Positions 6,702-9,954 of a stretch of DNA of 9,954 nt are shown one piece after another. The number at the start of each line of letters is the position of its first letter. Position 1 is the stretch's first letter. This stretch comes from an uncultured beta proteobacterium (GTDB lineage: Bacteria; Pseudomonadota; Gammaproteobacteria; Burkholderiales; Burkholderiaceae_C): contig CAIYNH010001011.1 of NCBI GenBank assembly GCA_903927495.1, positions 1-9,954 on the forward strand, written 5' to 3'. The position numbers were made by a program, and so were the translations under genes. The notes beneath the pieces were generated by a model, which saw nothing but the letters and a program-made list of their open reading frames with translations, was not told the origin of the DNA and made no database searches.

Positions 6702-8765
6702 ATGGCTGAATCGACCCAAGCAGAACAAGCACCAGTCCAGGTGCGTCCGGATGGCGCCAGCCAGGCCGACATGGCCAATGCTATCCGGGCCCTGGCCATG
6801 GACGCGGTGCAAGTGGCCAACTCCGGTCACCCAGGCGCACCCATGGGCATGGCCGACATGGCGGTGGCCTTGTGGGGTCATCACCTCAAGCACAACCCGG
6901 CCAATCCCCTTTGGGTGAACCGCGACCGCTTTGTCCTCAGCAATGGCCACGGATCGATGCTGATTTATGCCGTTTTGCATCTCACCGGCTACAAACTGCC
7001 GATGACTGAGCTCAAGAAATTTCGCCAACTTCACAGCAAGACTGCCGGCCACCCTGAAGTAGGCATCACCCCCGGTGTTGAAACCACGACCGGGCCGTTG
7101 GGTCAAGGCATTGCCAACGCGGTTGGCATGGCGCTGGCAGAAAAACTCCTTGCCGCCGAGTTCAATCGCGATTATTTTGATGTGGTCAACCACCACACCT
7201 ACGCCTTCATGGGCGATGGTTGTCTGATGGAAGGGATCAGCCACGAAGCTTGTGCCCTGGCGGGTGCCTGGAAACTGGGCAAACTGATCGCTTTGTATGA
7301 CGACAATGGCATCTCGATCGACGGCCAAGTCACGCCCTGGTTCATTGACAACACGGCGCTGCGCTTTGTTGCCTATGGCTGGAATGTGCTTGGGCCGATC
7401 AATGGGCACGACCCGGAACTGGTCGCCAGCAGCATTGCTGAAGCAAAAAAATCCACCGACAAGCCCACCCTTATCATTTGCCGAACGAGCATTGGTTTCG
7501 GCTCACCCAACCGTGCCGGGTCGGCCAAAGCCCATGGCGAGCCACTGGGTGCCGAAGAAATCAAGCTCACTCGCGAAGCCATTGGCTGGCCACACGCCCC
7601 GTTTGTGATTCCGAAAGGCATCTACGCTGCCTGGGATGCCAAAGCCAACGGGGCGGCAGCGGAGCAGGCTTGGGACAGCAAATTTGCTGCCTACAAAACT
7701 GCCCACCCGTTACTGGCCAAAGAGTTAGAGCGCCGCAGCAAAGGCGATTTGCCAAAGAACTTTGCCCAGGTGGCAGTGGATGCGGCGGTGGCAGCCCACA
7801 CCAAAGCCGAGACTGTGGCCTCGCGCAAGGCATCTCAAATCGCACTGGAGGCGTTCACCGCCGCCCTGCCCGAGTTGCTGGGCGGCTCGGCCGACCTGAC
7901 GGGCTCAAACCTGACCAACACCAAGAGCACGCCCGCACTGCGTTTTGACTTCAATGGCGTGCCCAACGGTGGCCGCCACATCAGCTATGGCGTGCGTGAA
8001 TTTGGCATGGCGGCGATCATGAACGGCGTGGCGCTGCATGGCGGCTTTATTCCATACGGCGGCACTTTTTTGACGTTTTGCGACTACAGCCGCAACGCCA
8101 TCCGCATGGCAGCGCTGATGAAGTTGCGGGTGGTGCATGTCTTTACCCACGACAGCATCGGCCTGGGCGAAGACGGCCCCACCCACCAGTCGATCGAGCA
8201 CGCTGCCAGCCTGCGCCTGATCCCAAACCTGGATGTCTGGCGCCCTGGCGATACGGCTGAAACTGCGGTGGCCTGGGCCGTAGCTTTGCAAAACAAAAGC
8301 AAGCCCACCGCGTTGCTGCTGAGCCGCCAGAACATCAACTATGCCCCCAAAGCCAGTCTGGGGGACATCAGCAAGGGCGCTTACGTGCTGGCCGAACCCA
8401 ACGAAGTCGGCCTCAAGAAGAAGACCCAGGCGATCCTCATCGCGACCGGCTCGGAAGTTCAGCTGGCTCTGAAGGCGCAAGAACTTTTAGCTACTAGAAA
8501 GATAGCTACTCGTGTCGTATCCATGCCAAGTAGTTCCACTTTTGACCAACAAGATGTGGGGTATAAAACTGCGGTATTTCCAGCCGGCGTACCACGCATT
8601 GCGGTGGAGATGGGTGTCACAGATGGCTGGTGGAAATACGGCTGTGCGGCGGTGGTGGGGATAGACACTTTTGGTGAATCGGCCCCGGCCTCAGTGCTTT
8701 TTGCGCACTTTGGCTTCACGCCTGAGAATGTGGCGGACACGGTAGAAAAAGTATTGCGCAAGTAA
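6702..8765 (+). CDS. tkt: Transketolase
   Basis: A 687-residue thiamine-diphosphate enzyme, slightly longer than the E. coli enzyme (663) because of about 17 extra N-terminal residues. It moves two-carbon ketol units between sugar phosphates in the pentose-phosphate pathway, or in the Calvin cycle if the host has one. Conserved active-site His are H43 ([10 protein letters not shown]), H83 (LSNGHGSML) and H117 (AGHPE). The cofactor motif is GDG at 171-173 leading to DDN at 200-202. The pyrimidine domain has [11 protein letters not shown] with the catalytic Glu and [16 protein letters not shown]. The C-terminal domain has [10 protein letters not shown] and [17 protein letters not shown] before ATG 6702 supports the start. 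gap follows after 37 bases, so the two are probably cotranscribed. A short patch near 8480-8580 has rare codons and lower GC than the rest but encodes normal-length family sequence. Confidence 0.97.
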   Translation: MAESTQAEQAPVQVRPDGASQADMANAIRALAMDAVQVANSGHPGAPMGMADMAVALWGHHLKHNPANPLWVNRDRFVLSNGHGSMLIYAVLHLTGYKLPMTELKKFRQLHSKTAGHPEVGITPGVETTTGPLGQGIANAVGMALAEKLLAAEFNRDYFDVVNHHTYAFMGDGCLMEGISHEACALAGAWKLGKLIALYDDNGISIDGQVTPWFIDNTALRFVAYGWNVLGPINGHDPELVASSIAEAKKSTDKPTLIICRTSIGFGSPNRAGSAKAHGEPLGAEEIKLTREAIGWPHAPFVIPKGIYAAWDAKANGAAAEQAWDSKFAAYKTAHPLLAKELERRSKGDLPKNFAQVAVDAAVAAHTKAETVASRKASQIALEAFTAALPELLGGSADLTGSNLTNTKSTPALRFDFNGVPNGGRHISYGVREFGMAAIMNGVALHGGFIPYGGTFLTFCDYSRNAIRMAALMKLRVVHVFTHDSIGLGEDGPTHQSIEHAASLRLIPNLDVWRPGDTAETAVAWAVALQNKSKPTALLLSRQNINYAPKASLGDISKGAYVLAEPNEVGLKKKTQAILIATGSEVQLALKAQELLATRKIATRVVSMPSSSTFDQQDVGYKTAVFPAGVPRIAVEMGVTDGWWKYGCAAVVGIDTFGESAPASVLFAHFGFTPENVADTVEKVLRK

Positions 8766-8787
8766 TTTTGTAGGTTTTTTTGTTTAA

Positions 8788-9801
<1,014 letters not shown>

Positions 9802-9814
9802 GTTCTTGCCCTGA

Positions 9815-9884
9815 ATCGAGTAGGGTGAGGAGTTACCCCCTCAGCCCTCTCACACCACCGTACGTGCGGTTCCGCATACGGCGG
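9815..9884 (-). ncRNA. Group II intron domains V and VI
   Basis: Domain V (9884-9855) has a 9-bp lower helix, CCGCCGTAT with GTACGGTGG, which includes the conserved G-U pair of the catalytic triad region. The triad reads CGC instead of the commoner AGC. A two-base AC bulge follows on the 3' strand, then a short upper stem GCG/CGC closed by GAAC. A TGT linker (9854-9852) joins domain VI. There GAG pairs CTC, AGGG pairs CCCT and TGAGG pairs CCTCA, around a GGGTAACT loop. A single unpaired A at 9821 on the 3' strand is the expected branch-point adenosine, 7 bases from the intron end counting itself. Confidence 0.85.
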
Positions 9885-9885
9885 T

Positions 9886-9954
9886 TCAAGTAGAACGCTG
9901 GAGATGCTGGTGAGTTGCCACCAACGAGACCAGCCCGAGTTGAGTAAAGAGCTT
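9886..9954 (-). CDS. Possible C-terminal end of the intron-encoded protein (partial)
   Basis: One minus-strand frame reads KLFTQLGLVSLVATHQHLQRST and then TGA at 9888-9886, a single base before domain V. Position and orientation are right for the end of a group II intron reverse transcriptase/maturase, whose gene sits in domain IV. The 22 residues carry no diagnostic motif. The frame starting at the next minus-strand base also stays open here and runs on through domain V, so the call rests on context. Confidence 0.45.
   Translation of the reverse strand, partial: KLFTQLGLVSLVATHQHLQRST

Larger units (their letters stand above)
9815..9954 (-). mobile_element. Group II intron, 3' end only (continues beyond window)
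   Basis: Read on the minus strand, this segment ends with group II intron domains V and VI in correct order and spacing, and the 3' terminus is CTCGAT (intron ends in AY as expected). Upstream of domain V is what looks like the tail of the intron-encoded reverse transcriptase/maturase. Group II introns are self-splicing retroelements that move by reverse splicing into DNA. The 3' splice junction inferred from the domain VI branch point is between 9815 and 9814. The 5' exon, domains I-IV and most of the protein lie beyond base 9954, so class, completeness and activity cannot be judged. It is oriented against gap. Confidence 0.85.

Noticed and set aside
9802..9954. First read as an ordinary terminator or REP-like repeat after gap
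   Set aside because: On the minus strand the hairpins fit group II domain V (AC bulge, G-U in the triad helix) and domain VI (bulged A near an AY end), which explains far more of the sequence than a terminator does.

Overview
The window reads as chromosome of a betaproteobacterium, most likely in the Comamonadaceae (Rhodoferax/Polaromonas-like). I base this on remembered protein similarity (RdgC, the DUF2788 protein, the UPF0225/YchJ protein, transketolase and GAPDH), the tkt-gap gene pair and a moderately high GC content. No search was run, so the genus is a guess.

Left part (1-2050). The 5' half of rdgC leaves the window on the minus strand. Divergent from it is a small secreted Met/His-rich LTXXQ (Spy/CpxP-like) protein with its own terminator. 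A 70-residue DUF2788 membrane protein follows. It converges on a minus-strand pair: a soluble GGDEF diguanylate cyclase with an I-site and, 7 bases after it, an NnrU-family membrane protein. An 18-bp perfect palindrome lies between the convergent stops.

Middle (3632-6553). A divergent spacer separates the cyclase from a UPF0225/YchJ-like SEC-C protein. Next comes a tight two-gene cassette, fcl then gmd. Together the two enzymes turn GDP-D-mannose into GDP-L-fucose, the donor for fucose in surface polysaccharide. No glycosyltransferase or export gene is visible beside them.

Right part (6554-9801). Transketolase and NAD-type glyceraldehyde-3-phosphate dehydrogenase lie 37 bases apart and probably form one transcript. 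They link the pentose-phosphate (or Calvin) and glycolytic pathways.

End (9815-9954). Thirteen bases after the gap stop, on the opposite strand, lies the 3' end of a group II intron. Domain VI with its bulged A, domain V with a CGC triad and AC bulge, and the likely last 22 codons of the intron-encoded protein can be read directly. This is the only mobile DNA seen and the most notable structure in the window. Everything else is ordinary core chromosome. I found no CRISPR array, tRNA, rRNA, phage or defence module, and no convincing undescribed system.
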